Shown here: one piece after another, positions 44,828 to 53,514 of the stretch
Numbering within the stretch: the stretch's first letter is position 1
How the letters are laid out: every line of letters begins with the position of its first letter
Assembly: GCA_020859845.1 (NCBI GenBank)
Contig: JAJBVL010000050.1
Location: 16,070-80,069, forward strand
DNA: 64,000 nt
Direction: 5' to 3'
Origin: Bacteroidales bacterium
Lineage (GTDB): Bacteria; Bacteroidota; Bacteroidia; Bacteroidales; Muribaculaceae
Program-made: the position numbers and the translations under genes
Notes under the pieces: model-generated
The model's database searches: none
Told to the model about the DNA's origin: nothing
The model's input: only the letters and a program-made list of their open reading frames with translations

Positions 44828-45730
44828 ATGCGCATCATTACATATTGTAAAGAAATGCTGATAGGCTTACAACGATCTTCCTTACGAGGCTTTATCGGGG
44901 CTATCCTTATGGGATGGCTAATAGCAGTGTGGCCCTCAACGATAGAGGCTCAGATTGTCACCACGCGCGAAGAAGGGAAAATCAGTGTCGACTCCATTCG
45001 TAAGGCTATGGATGATGCTCCTTATTTTGGCCTCTATAAGGACAACTATTTTATTTTTGGCACCACCATCGGCCAGCGCCCTACGAAGGAAAACTCCAAC
45101 GTGAAGTTTCAGATATCAGTGGCCCAGCGCCTTACAAAGAGCATTCTCCCGGGACATTCTTATCTCTTCTTGTTTTATACGCAGAAGGTGTTTTGGAACA
45201 TCCTCGAAAACTCCATGCCTATGACCGACCTAAATTTCAACCCAGGCATCGGAGTGGCTCGCCCCCTGTTTGTCAAAGACCGATATATCGGTAAGGTGGT
45301 AGGGATGGTGGAGCATGAGAGCAACGGTCGCGATGGACTGGAATCGCGTTCCTGGAATAAGATCTCGCTGGGTGGAAGTATCATGATTGACCCTACGTTT
45401 ATTGTCCATGGGAAGTTTTGGATACCTATCGTAGATGGCGAGAACAATAAGGATATCTTGGATTATTGCGGCATCTATCAGGTGGGGACCTCATTTTCCA
45501 CCCCCAACAAGCGCTTTGGAGCTTCGGTGATCCTCACCAAGCGCAAAGGATGGCAACTCAACTACAATACCATCGTCGAGCTCAATTATCGTCTCTTCCC
45601 ACGCGACAACCAGTATCTCTTCCTCCAGTATTACAATGGTTATGGCGAAGGGTTGTTGGCGTATAAAGAGTTTCATTCAACGGTGCGTATAGGGATAGTC
45701 ATCAAGCCTCCACTCTTTAGCGACTATTAA
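44828..45730 (+). CDS. Outer-membrane phospholipase A (PldA/OMPLA family)
   Basis: 300 aa. A signal peptide region (FIGAILMGWLIAVWPSTIEAQ) is followed by a 12-strand-type barrel. The catalytic block EHESNGRDGLESRSWNK matches the OMPLA motif HxSNG...SRSWN, giving His, Ser and Asn of the active site, and NFNPGIGVARPLF matches the preceding strand. These enzymes hydrolyse misplaced phospholipids in the outer leaflet after dimerisation with calcium. The ATG at 44828 may be replaced by MLIGLQ nine codons in. It is followed after 9 nt by a sensor kinase, in the same operon. Confidence 0.88.
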   Translation: MRIITYCKEMLIGLQRSSLRGFIGAILMGWLIAVWPSTIEAQIVTTREEGKISVDSIRKAMDDAPYFGLYKDNYFIFGTTIGQRPTKENSNVKFQISVAQRLTKSILPGHSYLFLFYTQKVFWNILENSMPMTDLNFNPGIGVARPLFVKDRYIGKVVGMVEHESNGRDGLESRSWNKISLGGSIMIDPTFIVHGKFWIPIVDGENNKDILDYCGIYQVGTSFSTPNKRFGASVILTKRKGWQLNYNTIVELNYRLFPRDNQYLFLQYYNGYGEGLLAYKEFHSTVRIGIVIKPPLFSDY

Positions 45731-45739
45731 GACTCTCCG

Positions 45740-46936
45740 ATGAATATCTACTCCTTGCGTCGATATGGCACCTGGGCTTTCCTCCTATTGGCTGTGGTGG
45801 CTGTAGCCTTGTTTCTGATTTATTCCCAAAGCCTGGTCAATGACCTTGCCGAGCAGGAACGAGCGCGTATGCAGATTTGGGCCGATGCCACCCAGCAGAT
45901 AGCCAGCGAAGGGGGAAGCAACGATGAGCAATACCTTGACTTCTTGCTGGGCATCATAGAAGGCAACCGCACGATACCCGTGATCCTCACCAATCAGCAA
46001 GGCGACATCGTGATGCATCGCAACTTCAACCTCCCCGAGCCACCCGACTCTCTCAATCCTCTCTTTATATCCGAAGCCAACAAGAGTTTCTTGGCCAAGA
46101 AACTCACGGCTCTGCGTGCCGGCGACAACGTGATAGACATAGAGATAGCCCCAGGCCTTGTGCAGAAGCTCTACTATGAGGATTCATCCTTGCTGCGCAG
46201 CCTCAGTCGTTTCCCCTATGTGCAGATTGCCATGATGCTGGCCTTTATCATTGTGGTATATTGCGCTGTGACGGCCACCAAGCGTGCCGAGCAGAACAAG
46301 GTGTGGGTGGGGCTTTCCAAAGAGACTGCCCATCAATTGGGCACTCCCATCTCGTCGCTGATGGCGTGGGTAGAGCTTTTGCGGTCGATGGGCGTGGATG
46401 AGGACATGCTCCGCGAGATGAACAAGGATGTCAATCGCTTGGCGGCTGTAGCCTCGCGATTCTCAAAGATTGGATCGAAGCCACGTCTGGAGGAGGCTGA
46501 TTTGCGTCAGTCGCTATCGGGAGTAGTAGAGTATATGCGTAGCCGCATATCCCAAAAGATTGAGCTGGGATATACCCCCTCCTCAGAGTCCCTCTGTGTC
46601 AAGGCCTCTACGCCGTTGCTCGAATGGGTGATGGAGAATCTCATAAAGAATGCTGTGGATGCTATGCCACAAGGCCAGGGAAGCATTCAGGTGGCCTCCG
46701 CCTTGGAAGGCAATCAGGTGGTGATAGAGGTGACCGACAGCGGCAAAGGCATCAGCCGGCGCGACCAGAAGTCGGTGTTCAAGCCAGGATTTACCACCAA
46801 GACTCGTGGCTGGGGCCTGGGACTTACTTTGGCGCGTCGCATCGTGGAGCAATACCACCGCGGCCACATCTTCGTCAAGTGGAGTGAGCCAGGCGTAGGC
46901 ACCACCTTCCGCATCGAACTTCCGCAAGCACAATAG
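45740..46936 (+). CDS. Membrane sensor histidine kinase (orphan)
   Basis: 398 aa. Two membrane segments (about 11-29 and 155-175) flank a periplasmic sensor region of about 125 residues without a recognised domain. The dimerisation domain has KETAHQLGTPISSLMAW (phospho-His), followed by the ATPase domain with ENLIKNAVDAM (N-box), VTDSGKGISRRD (G1), FKPGFTTKTRGWGLGLTLARRIVE (F/G2). There is no response regulator in the window. It lies 9 nt after the outer-membrane phospholipase gene, so the pair may report on outer-membrane stress; that link is inference. Confidence 0.92.
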   Translation: MNIYSLRRYGTWAFLLLAVVAVALFLIYSQSLVNDLAEQERARMQIWADATQQIASEGGSNDEQYLDFLLGIIEGNRTIPVILTNQQGDIVMHRNFNLPEPPDSLNPLFISEANKSFLAKKLTALRAGDNVIDIEIAPGLVQKLYYEDSSLLRSLSRFPYVQIAMMLAFIIVVYCAVTATKRAEQNKVWVGLSKETAHQLGTPISSLMAWVELLRSMGVDEDMLREMNKDVNRLAAVASRFSKIGSKPRLEEADLRQSLSGVVEYMRSRISQKIELGYTPSSESLCVKASTPLLEWVMENLIKNAVDAMPQGQGSIQVASALEGNQVVIEVTDSGKGISRRDQKSVFKPGFTTKTRGWGLGLTLARRIVEQYHRGHIFVKWSEPGVGTTFRIELPQAQ

Positions 46937-47058
46937 TCGATAGGCGCCCCCGGGTCTCAAGGGCCGAGGTTTTTTGAACTGCTACATAGCGCTAAATGTT
47001 AGTAGTATGTAGCTTTTGGCTACTCAAAGAGAAAACTGACAAATACACTTTTTTCAGG

Positions 47059-47076
47059 CTGGCCTATATTGGCCAG
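47059..47076. promoter_or_regulatory. Small dyad upstream of the thioredoxin-like gene
   Basis: CTGGCC-N6-GGCCAG, ending 24 nt before the ATG at 47101. Confidence 0.3.
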
Positions 47077-47100
47077 TCAACACTAATCCCCCCTACTATT

Positions 47101-47439
47101 ATGGACGTACATGAATTATTGCGAGGCCAGGTGGCCGGGTTGGTTGAGTTTTACGACGACTCTCCTGAGTGTGACACAGCCAACCGCCTAACAGCCGAAG
47201 TAAAAGAAATATTAGGCCCCGCGGCTCCAGTATATCGTATCAACGTGGCCGACAACGAGCGTGAGGCCCACCTCGTAAAGCTCGAGCAAGTGCCTACCAT
47301 CATCATCTATCGCGATGGGCGCGAGGAATGGCGTATCACGGGCGACTGGCCTTCGGCTCAGACCCTCGCTGCTCGTCTCGAAAGCTCCGACCAGCCTCCG
47401 GGGGCTATCAACCCTCTGAAGGGCGTGCCTCGCTATTGA
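47101..47439 (+). CDS. Thioredoxin-fold protein lacking the CxxC motif
   Basis: 112 aa from the ATG at 47101 (MDVHELLRGQVAGLVEFYDD); the earlier ORF-track start is unsupported. The thioredoxin pattern is clear: GLVEFYDDSPECDTANRLTAEV at the active-site helix, YRINVADNEREAHLVKLEQVPTIIIYRDG with the cis-Pro (VPT) and the terminal GDWPSAQTLAARL. Only one Cys remains (PEC), so it cannot act as a normal dithiol reductase. It may be a monothiol or structural/binding variant. Its last 7 nt overlap the convergent U32 gene. Confidence 0.8.
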   Translation: MDVHELLRGQVAGLVEFYDDSPECDTANRLTAEVKEILGPAAPVYRINVADNEREAHLVKLEQVPTIIIYRDGREEWRITGDWPSAQTLAARLESSDQPPGAINPLKGVPRY

Positions 47440-48698
47440 GGCTCCTTCTTAGCTTTTTCGGTCTTCGCCCAGAGATAAAGGCGGTCGCTGGGGCGTATCT
47501 TGGAGGGAACGGCGATAGAAAAGCTTTCCCCTTTGACGGTGCGCTCCACGCTCTTGAGGTCTACGCGTATGTCGTCGAGCGTAAGGATTATGGCGCCCGT
47601 TGTGGGACCGGTGATTACCACCTCGTCGCCGCGCTTTAGCTCGCCATTTTCCATTTTAAACTCGGCCACTCCGAGCTTGGAGAAATAGCGCACAGCCTTG
47701 GCGGCATACTGCTTGACGCGCGTGGCCGACGAGCCATACTTGGCCGACCACTCACCGAGGCGCTGGCCAAGGTAATAGCCATTCCAAAAGCCGCGATTGA
47801 AGATTTTGTCGAGCTGCTCATCCCAGCGAGCTATCTGAGCTGGATCGCCATACGAGCCATCGCAGATGGCCTGGAGAGCTGCGCTATAACACTCCACGGC
47901 TATCTTTACGTATTCAGGGCCACGCGCTCTACCCTCAATTTTGAAAACCCTCACGCCTGCATCCACCATCTTGTTGAGAAAGTGGATGGTCTTGAGGTCC
48001 TTGGGCGACATGATATATTGATTGTCCACATCGAGTTGGTCGCCGGTCTCACGGTCGGTGACGGTGTAGCCGCGTCGGCATATCTGGGTGCAGCTGCCAC
48101 GGTTGGCGCTTGAGTTGAGTTCGTGGAGACTAAGATAACATTTCCCCGAGACAGCCATACAGAGAGCGCCGTGGCAAAACATCTCCAAGCGTATCCTCTC
48201 GCCACGAGGTCCTCGGATGTCCTCCTTCTCGATGGCTTCATGGATCGCTTTCACTTGGTCGAGCGAAAGCTCGCGGGCAAGAACCATCACGTCGGCCACA
48301 GCGGCATAGAAGCGGACGGCCTCGATGTTGCTCACGTTGACCTGCGTGGAGATATGCACCTCTACGCCTATCTTTCGGGCATAGCTGATAGCCGCTACAT
48401 CGCTGGCTATAATAGCTGTGATGCCGGCTTCTTTTGAAGCGTCGATGATGGAGTGGCACGTGGGAATATCGCTATCGTAGATGATCGTGTTGACGGTGAG
48501 ATATGATTTCATGCCTCGCTGGCTGCAGATAGAGGCTATCTGCTTAAGGTCGTCAACGGTGAAGTTGACGCTTGAGCGGGCACGCATGTTGAGGCCCTCC
48601 ACACCAAAGTAGACAGCATCGGCGCCAGCCTCCAAGGCTGCATACAGGCTGTCGTAGCTCCCCACGGGAGCCATAATTTCAAAATCGCTTCGTTTCAT
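47433..48698 (-). CDS. Peptidase U32-family protein (YegQ/TrhP-like)
   Basis: 421 aa. N-terminal EIMAPVGSYDSLYAALEAGADAVYFG, central LEMFCHGALCMAVSGKCYLS and RGSCTQICRRGYTV with the cysteines that bind an iron-sulfur cluster in characterised members, and RVFKIEGRARGPEYV are diagnostic for U32. E. coli members act in tRNA U34 hydroxylation (TrhP) or ubiquinone hydroxylation, so the old 'collagenase' name is probably wrong here; a tRNA-hydroxylation role is the best guess. The promoter element TAATTTTG ends 8 nt before the ATG. Confidence 0.92.
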   Translation of the reverse strand: MKRSDFEIMAPVGSYDSLYAALEAGADAVYFGVEGLNMRARSSVNFTVDDLKQIASICSQRGMKSYLTVNTIIYDSDIPTCHSIIDASKEAGITAIIASDVAAISYARKIGVEVHISTQVNVSNIEAVRFYAAVADVMVLARELSLDQVKAIHEAIEKEDIRGPRGERIRLEMFCHGALCMAVSGKCYLSLHELNSSANRGSCTQICRRGYTVTDRETGDQLDVDNQYIMSPKDLKTIHFLNKMVDAGVRVFKIEGRARGPEYVKIAVECYSAALQAICDGSYGDPAQIARWDEQLDKIFNRGFWNGYYLGQRLGEWSAKYGSSATRVKQYAAKAVRYFSKLGVAEFKMENGELKRGDEVVITGPTTGAIILTLDDIRVDLKSVERTVKGESFSIAVPSKIRPSDRLYLWAKTEKAKKEPQ

Positions 48699-48706
48699 AT
48701 CGGTTA

Positions 48707-48714
48707 CAAAATTA
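48707..48714 (-). promoter_or_regulatory. -7 element close to the U32 start
   Basis: TAATTTTG on the minus strand, 8 nt before the ATG at 48698. Confidence 0.45.
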
Positions 48715-48809
48715 CCAATAAAAACCTTATCTTACACCTTTGACTCTGCTTAGAACGTGGAAATAATTAGAGGGGAGCAACATATAGGCGCTAATCTATA
48801 AAAGGCATC

Positions 48810-48817
48810 TACTTTTG
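48810..48817 (+). promoter_or_regulatory. -7 element of the 154-aa unknown gene
   Basis: TACTTTTG on the plus strand, 43 nt before the ATG at 48861. Confidence 0.4.
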
Positions 48818-48860
48818 CCTACTCTCCTACTTCATATTCCTTACTAAACGTCACTCTACC

Positions 48861-49325
48861 ATGTCATTTTCTTTACTGAAAACAGGTGTCAATCTCGCCT
48901 CGGGCCTTTTGGGAGGCCTTTCGGCCTCTAAAGCCCTCAAGAAGGCCCAAAGCAGTGTGAAATCCGAGATCACTCAACTCGATGATTGGTATCAACAACG
49001 CTACAACGAGACAGCCACTGAGCGCGCTGATGCTCGTGCGCTTCTCTCCGAGACCTCAGCCATGCTTAAAGACTCCTCGCGCCGCGCGGCTGCGCGTAGC
49101 GCAGTGGTGGGAAGCACACCCGAGCAAGAAGCTCTCTCCAAAAGCCAATCCACTCAGGCTCTGGCGCAAACCGTAGCTGATATCAGCAGCGACGCGACGA
49201 GCCGCAAAGACCAGTTGGCCACCACCTATCAATCCACTCGCCAGCGCCTTATGGGCAAGCTCCAAGACCTGTATGCCAATCAAGGAAAGGCCTGGCAGCA
49301 GGCGCTGGCCTCACCATTGGCGTAA
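48861..49325 (+). CDS. Unknown 154-aa alpha-helical protein, virion-pilot-like composition
   Basis: I do not recognise the family. The N-terminus (LLKTGVNLASGLLGGLSASKALKKAQ) is a Gly/Ala-rich hydrophobic stretch, and the rest is a long Gln/Ala/Ser-rich helix (VKSEITQLDDWYQQRYNETATERADARALLSETSAM...) with a regular heptad-like pattern. This layout resembles DNA pilot or internal virion proteins of small phages, yet no other phage gene is nearby. It has its own -7 element, and its last 15 nt overlap the convergent Wzz gene. It is real by codon usage and length; function open. Confidence 0.65.
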   Translation: MSFSLLKTGVNLASGLLGGLSASKALKKAQSSVKSEITQLDDWYQQRYNETATERADARALLSETSAMLKDSSRRAAARSAVVGSTPEQEALSKSQSTQALAQTVADISSDATSRKDQLATTYQSTRQRLMGKLQDLYANQGKAWQQALASPLA

Positions 49326-50474
49326 GAAAGCCCACGCCTTACGAGAGAACCCACCAAGCCACATGTGCCAAACCAGCGCACCGATAGTGGCCAATCCTAC
49401 GCAAACTATAAGAATAAGAATGCGCCGTGGCCCTGCTGGACGGTCGGGGACAGTGGCTGGTTGAAGCACAGTGTAGACAGGAGTAATCTCCTGCACCTGT
49501 GCTTTTGCCATTTGCACACGTTGCGCCGTAGAGTTGTAGAGCGTAAAGGCCAGCGACGCCTCGTTTTGCAGTCGCTCCTCTTCAATCTTGCCTGTACGCG
49601 AGGTGATGCCCTGATTGCGGTCGGCGTAATCAGCATACCGCTTTTGCGCAGCGTAATATTCATCGCGGGCCTCTTCGTTGAGGCGTTCAGCATAGGCCAG
49701 GTCTTGGCGCGCTTTATTGGTGCGATAGTCGATTATATAATCTTTGAGGCGCTCCACCACAGTGTCGGCCACGACAGCCGACACCAAGGGATCTTGCATA
49801 GCCACCGTGATGGTGATAATATCGGTCTTGCTATCCACATCGGCCGATATAGAACCTCTGAAAGCATCTACCACTCGGTTCTCTTCGCGTGTGAGATGAA
49901 AGGGGTCTACTTTACGACCTTCTCCATCTTCCTCATCGTTTAGGAGGCTGTGAATAGCCCCCATAGTGATACGCGGGAAGTTCATCACCGCCATTATCCA
50001 TGGGTCGCTCTCCATCTCTTGTACATAATAGCGCAGGGTGATGGGGCGTGGGATATCTTGAGGGGCATCGGGCAGAGCATGGGTGATGTCGACATCAAAG
50101 AGGTCAACCACAAAAGGCACGGAGGCCACCACCTCGGGATAAAGCTCTGGCGACACAGCGTCGGTGCCAGCGTTGCCCCCGAGGCTGATACCAGCCATGG
50201 CCGCAAGGGAACTGAGGCCGCTGAGTTTGTTGTTGTCGGTGCTTTCTGGAGCCAGTCTCACCTGAGTCACGAAGTCGCGAGGGGTGGTGAGGGCTATCAG
50301 TAGACCCACGGCAGCTCCTATCATCGCCCACTTCAGAAGCAGTCGCCGGCCCTCCCAGAGACGAGTGCCCAAAGCCGAGAGGTTGAGTTCCTGCTCGTCG
50401 CCATTGGAGACTACTACTTTCTGAGGCTCTTGCGAGGGCTTTGGGGTGAATGTGTTATTATCAGACTTGCTCAT
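49311..50474 (-). CDS. Polysaccharide chain-length determinant (Wzz family)
   Basis: 387 aa. A first membrane segment (LLKWAMIGAAVGLLIALTTP, about 48-67) and a second near the C-terminus (RILILIVCVGLATIGALVWHMW) flank a large periplasmic helical domain with coiled-coil character (DLAYAERLNEEARDEYYAAQKRYADYAD). The conserved Pro-rich block before the second segment is PATVPDRPAGPRR. No tyrosine-kinase domain is fused. It regulates the length of an exported polysaccharide with the SLBB protein encoded 4 nt upstream in the same operon. Confidence 0.92.
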   Translation of the reverse strand: MSKSDNNTFTPKPSQEPQKVVVSNGDEQELNLSALGTRLWEGRRLLLKWAMIGAAVGLLIALTTPRDFVTQVRLAPESTDNNKLSGLSSLAAMAGISLGGNAGTDAVSPELYPEVVASVPFVVDLFDVDITHALPDAPQDIPRPITLRYYVQEMESDPWIMAVMNFPRITMGAIHSLLNDEEDGEGRKVDPFHLTREENRVVDAFRGSISADVDSKTDIITITVAMQDPLVSAVVADTVVERLKDYIIDYRTNKARQDLAYAERLNEEARDEYYAAQKRYADYADRNQGITSRTGKIEEERLQNEASLAFTLYNSTAQRVQMAKAQVQEITPVYTVLQPATVPDRPAGPRRILILIVCVGLATIGALVWHMWLGGFSRKAWAFLRQW

Positions 50475-50478
50475 AGCC

Positions 50479-53031
50479 TTACTTCACGAGATTGTAAATG
50501 GTGGCTGCCATTGTTGTTACTGTCGAGAGGCCTGTGATCCAAGTCAAGACTTGGGCTGTGGTCATGCCACTATGCTGCGGCTTGGCTGGCACAATGATCT
50601 GGCAACCTGGCTCTATGGGGGTATTCTTTTTGGCCACTGCCACCTGCCCGTTCATATAGACGATGAAGGCTTTTTTCTTGCGAGCTTCAGGACTATAACC
50701 TCCCGCTTGCTCTATGTAGTGCTTGAGCTTCATGCCAGGCTTGTAGACCACCGTGTTGGGAAACATCACAGCGCCTCCTATCTTGACCGTAGAGGCCTCT
50801 TGAGGTATGATGAGCTGGTCGCCATCCATAAGCACTACATCCTCTTTGCTACCAGGGTGGGCCAGCGCATATTCGAGGTCGATACCCACGCTGTAAGTGT
50901 CGCCAAGGTCCAATTGTGCTGTGCTGATGGAGTCTTCGCTGTTGGCTGTCTGTGTGATAAGGCGGAGAGTAGCGGCTCGCGAAGCCTTCTCGTCGTCGGT
51001 CATGAGGCGCAGCAGACGTGCGCCCTTCACGTAGGCCCCATCAATCACTCCTCCAGCGCGCTCTACGAGTTCGCTCAGGCGCTCATTGCGCTGCTGTAGG
51101 GCATATTTGCCGGCAAAGAGCACTTCGCCCGACACCTCCACCATACGCTGCACCTGATAGCCAGGTGAGGTGCGTATCTCCACGATGTCGTAGGGCTTAA
51201 GCTTGAAGCCAGGGTCGCCCTCCACGGTCAGACCGTCCTTCAGTGCGAAGGTAAAGGTCTGGGCCAAGATGTTGGTCTGTGACGTACTTGATGGGTCGGT
51301 CAATCGGCGCGACACGTCGACGCGCGAGGTGGAGGCTCCTTGGAGCAGACCGCCCGCCATCACTATCAGGTCTTCAACGGTCATCCCTTTGGCGTAGAGA
51401 TAATCGCCGGGGAGGGCCACTTGGCCTTCGATGGTGACGAGGCCTTGGTCTTCGATGTCAAGCACGCTCCAGATGGTGATCACGTCGTTGCGCTGCAGGA
51501 GGATGTCGTCGGCTGTGCCGTTGAGGATGGCAGCCAGGTCGAGCGATATCATCTCCAGGCTCAAGTCGTCGCCCTCGCGCATGAGGAGGGCGCGATTGGT
51601 AAACGCATCCTCGGTGAGGCCTTGCGCTTTGGCTATCAGGGTGGCCACAGTGGCCACATCGGGGGTGATGCCATACACTCCGGGGCGACGCACAGAGCCC
51701 TTGAGCTCAACGCGGTTTTCCACGCGTTCGAGAGGACCGCCGATAGTCACCAAGTCGCCGTCGCGAAGCTCAAACTGGTCAAAGTCGATAGTGTCGATGT
51801 TGTAGAGGAGATTCTGCCTTCCGTCCCAGCGTGCTAGGACAAGCACGTCGGGGTAGGCGTCGCCCTTAAATCCTCCGGCATAGCTGACGAGGTCTTCTAC
51901 CGTCTCGCCGGGCTTCATTTCGTAAGCCATCGGGCGCTTCACGTTGCCTTCTATTGTCACGAGCTCATCGTAGGGGGGCACGATGACCACATCGCCCTCT
52001 TGCAGACGTATATTGTCGCTCGATAAGCCATCGAAGAGATAGCTATAGACGTCGACATCCACAATGCGACGCCCGTCGCGTATCACCTGAATGTTTCTCA
52101 GCGAACCGATATCGTTGATGCCACCAGCGCGATACAGCGCGTTGAACACCGACGAGAAGGGCGACACCCAGTAGGTGCCTGGCACCTCCACCTCGCCCAT
52201 GACGTTGATCTGAATGCTGCGTATCTGGCCTAGGGCAAGGCTTACGTCGGTAGTGCCATCATCGATGCCTGCATATTTTGAAGCCAAAGCTTGACTTACG
52301 CGGCTATTGGCGTCGCGCACGGTGAGGCCGTTGAGGTAGAGAGGGCCTATATTCTCAATTATGATGCTACCCTCGGGCGAGATAGTCTGACGTATCTGGT
52401 CTTCGCTGGCTCCCCATATATCTATCACCACTTCATCGCCGGGGCCCAAGCGGTAGTTGGTCGGTGTGGCAAGATTTTCGTTGGGCTCGAAACTCAGGGA
52501 GTAGCTCTGAAATAGGTCGTGGCCAAAGATAGGCGTTGTTTCCTCTTCCTCTTCCTCCTCCATTAGGTCTTCTTCTTCCATCCCCATCACGAGGGCGTCA
52601 ATGGGATTCACCACCTGAAAGCCTGCCGAGTTGGGAGGTACGGCCGTTGTCGTCGAGGAATTGGAGCCAGAAGAGCTTTTGGAAGTCTTTCCAGTCTTGG
52701 ATGTGGTCTTGGCGTTTTTCTCTATGCGTTGAGTAGCTGCCGAGGTGGTAGAGCCGGCCGTGGAGCGCTGTATGGCCTGGTCGGCGGCGCGCTTTGTGGC
52801 GTCATTGAGCTCCGCGTCGAGCTGGCCGCTCTGATATTGGCTTTGAAGGCGCTTCACTTGGTCGGCGGTCACTCCTTGAGCCAATAGTTCCTTACCGATG
52901 GTCTGGTAATCCTTGCCAGCCGCCACTTGCTCTTTCACATAGTCGATCACTTGCTGGTCGGTCATCTTGGCCTGAGTGGCCACGATGGCCAGCATTAACA
53001 ATAGGGTCGAAAGTAATATTCTGTATTTCAT
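50479..53031 (-). CDS. Polysaccharide export protein with multiple SLBB domains (Wza-like)
   Basis: 850 aa. Signal peptide (MKYRILLSTLLLMLAIVATQA), a charged helical region, an acidic run (EEEDLMEEEEEEETTP, about 150-166), then the polysaccharide export domain with YRLGPGDEVVIDIWG, and at least five SLBB-type beta-grasp repeats (for example INVMGEVEVPGTYWVSPFSSV, VTIEGNVKRPMAYEMKPGETV, VELKGSVRRPGVYGITPDVAT, VTIEGQVALPGDYLYAKGMTV, VEVSGEVLFAGKYALQQRNER). The C-terminal segment IVPAKPQHSG is followed by a short hydrophobic helix. It is an outer-membrane export pore of the enlarged Bacteroidetes type. Confidence 0.93.
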   Translation of the reverse strand: MKYRILLSTLLLMLAIVATQAKMTDQQVIDYVKEQVAAGKDYQTIGKELLAQGVTADQVKRLQSQYQSGQLDAELNDATKRAADQAIQRSTAGSTTSAATQRIEKNAKTTSKTGKTSKSSSGSNSSTTTAVPPNSAGFQVVNPIDALVMGMEEEDLMEEEEEEETTPIFGHDLFQSYSLSFEPNENLATPTNYRLGPGDEVVIDIWGASEDQIRQTISPEGSIIIENIGPLYLNGLTVRDANSRVSQALASKYAGIDDGTTDVSLALGQIRSIQINVMGEVEVPGTYWVSPFSSVFNALYRAGGINDIGSLRNIQVIRDGRRIVDVDVYSYLFDGLSSDNIRLQEGDVVIVPPYDELVTIEGNVKRPMAYEMKPGETVEDLVSYAGGFKGDAYPDVLVLARWDGRQNLLYNIDTIDFDQFELRDGDLVTIGGPLERVENRVELKGSVRRPGVYGITPDVATVATLIAKAQGLTEDAFTNRALLMREGDDLSLEMISLDLAAILNGTADDILLQRNDVITIWSVLDIEDQGLVTIEGQVALPGDYLYAKGMTVEDLIVMAGGLLQGASTSRVDVSRRLTDPSSTSQTNILAQTFTFALKDGLTVEGDPGFKLKPYDIVEIRTSPGYQVQRMVEVSGEVLFAGKYALQQRNERLSELVERAGGVIDGAYVKGARLLRLMTDDEKASRAATLRLITQTANSEDSISTAQLDLGDTYSVGIDLEYALAHPGSKEDVVLMDGDQLIIPQEASTVKIGGAVMFPNTVVYKPGMKLKHYIEQAGGYSPEARKKKAFIVYMNGQVAVAKKNTPIEPGCQIIVPAKPQHSGMTTAQVLTWITGLSTVTTMAATIYNLVK

Positions 53032-53039
53032 AGCGAGGG

Positions 53040-53477
53040 CTAAAGCTTGTAGAGGGTTAATACCGAGATGGCTGAGCGCATCACGAGTTCATGATCTGTC
53101 AGCTTCTCAATCGTGAAGTGGGTGGTGTTGCCGTCAAGACCAAAGCGCATCAGGGTGTACACATTGTCGTCGGGGAAGTCGAGCGTAAGGCTGGGGTAGT
53201 CGTATACCATGTTGCCCCCAAATGTCTTTGGAGGATCAATTACGGAGCCGGAGGTAGATAGTACGCAGGTGTGCTGATAGAAGTTGTAGTATCGGTCGTC
53301 GTCGGTCTTATCGGTGCTGACGCCCGTCTCTATGTCGAGGATGCTCATCAGATGCCATTGGCCGTCGAGTTTCCCGTTGATGGATCCTTTCATCTCGCAG
53401 CTTTGCAAGGCGGCGAGGCTTGCTGAGAAAATCAGCAAGAGGAGTAGAGGGTGTATCTTTCGGAGTTGTAGTTTCAT
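53040..53477 (-). CDS. Small lipocalin-like lipoprotein
   Basis: 145 aa with lipoprotein signal (LLLLLIFSASLAALQSC). The mature part has GKLDGQWHLMSILDIETG near the start and LTDHELVMRSAISVLTLYKL at the end, a pattern of the small lipocalin-type Bacteroidetes lipoproteins (G-x-W near the N-terminus and a beta-barrel rhythm). It lies between the SLBB exporter (8 nt) and the Wzi-like gene (37 nt), in the operon for polysaccharide export. Ligand unknown. Confidence 0.7.
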   Translation of the reverse strand: MKLQLRKIHPLLLLLIFSASLAALQSCEMKGSINGKLDGQWHLMSILDIETGVSTDKTDDDRYYNFYQHTCVLSTSGSVIDPPKTFGGNMVYDYPSLTLDFPDDNVYTLMRFGLDGNTTHFTIEKLTDHELVMRSAISVLTLYKL

Positions 53478-53514
53478 TTGGTCGAGGGATGGTCAACGTA
53501 TCAGAGTGTTGATG

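Noticed and set aside
48861-49325. Integrated microvirus prophage
   Set aside because: No major capsid, replication initiator or dif-like flanks are near; only one gene has pilot-like composition.
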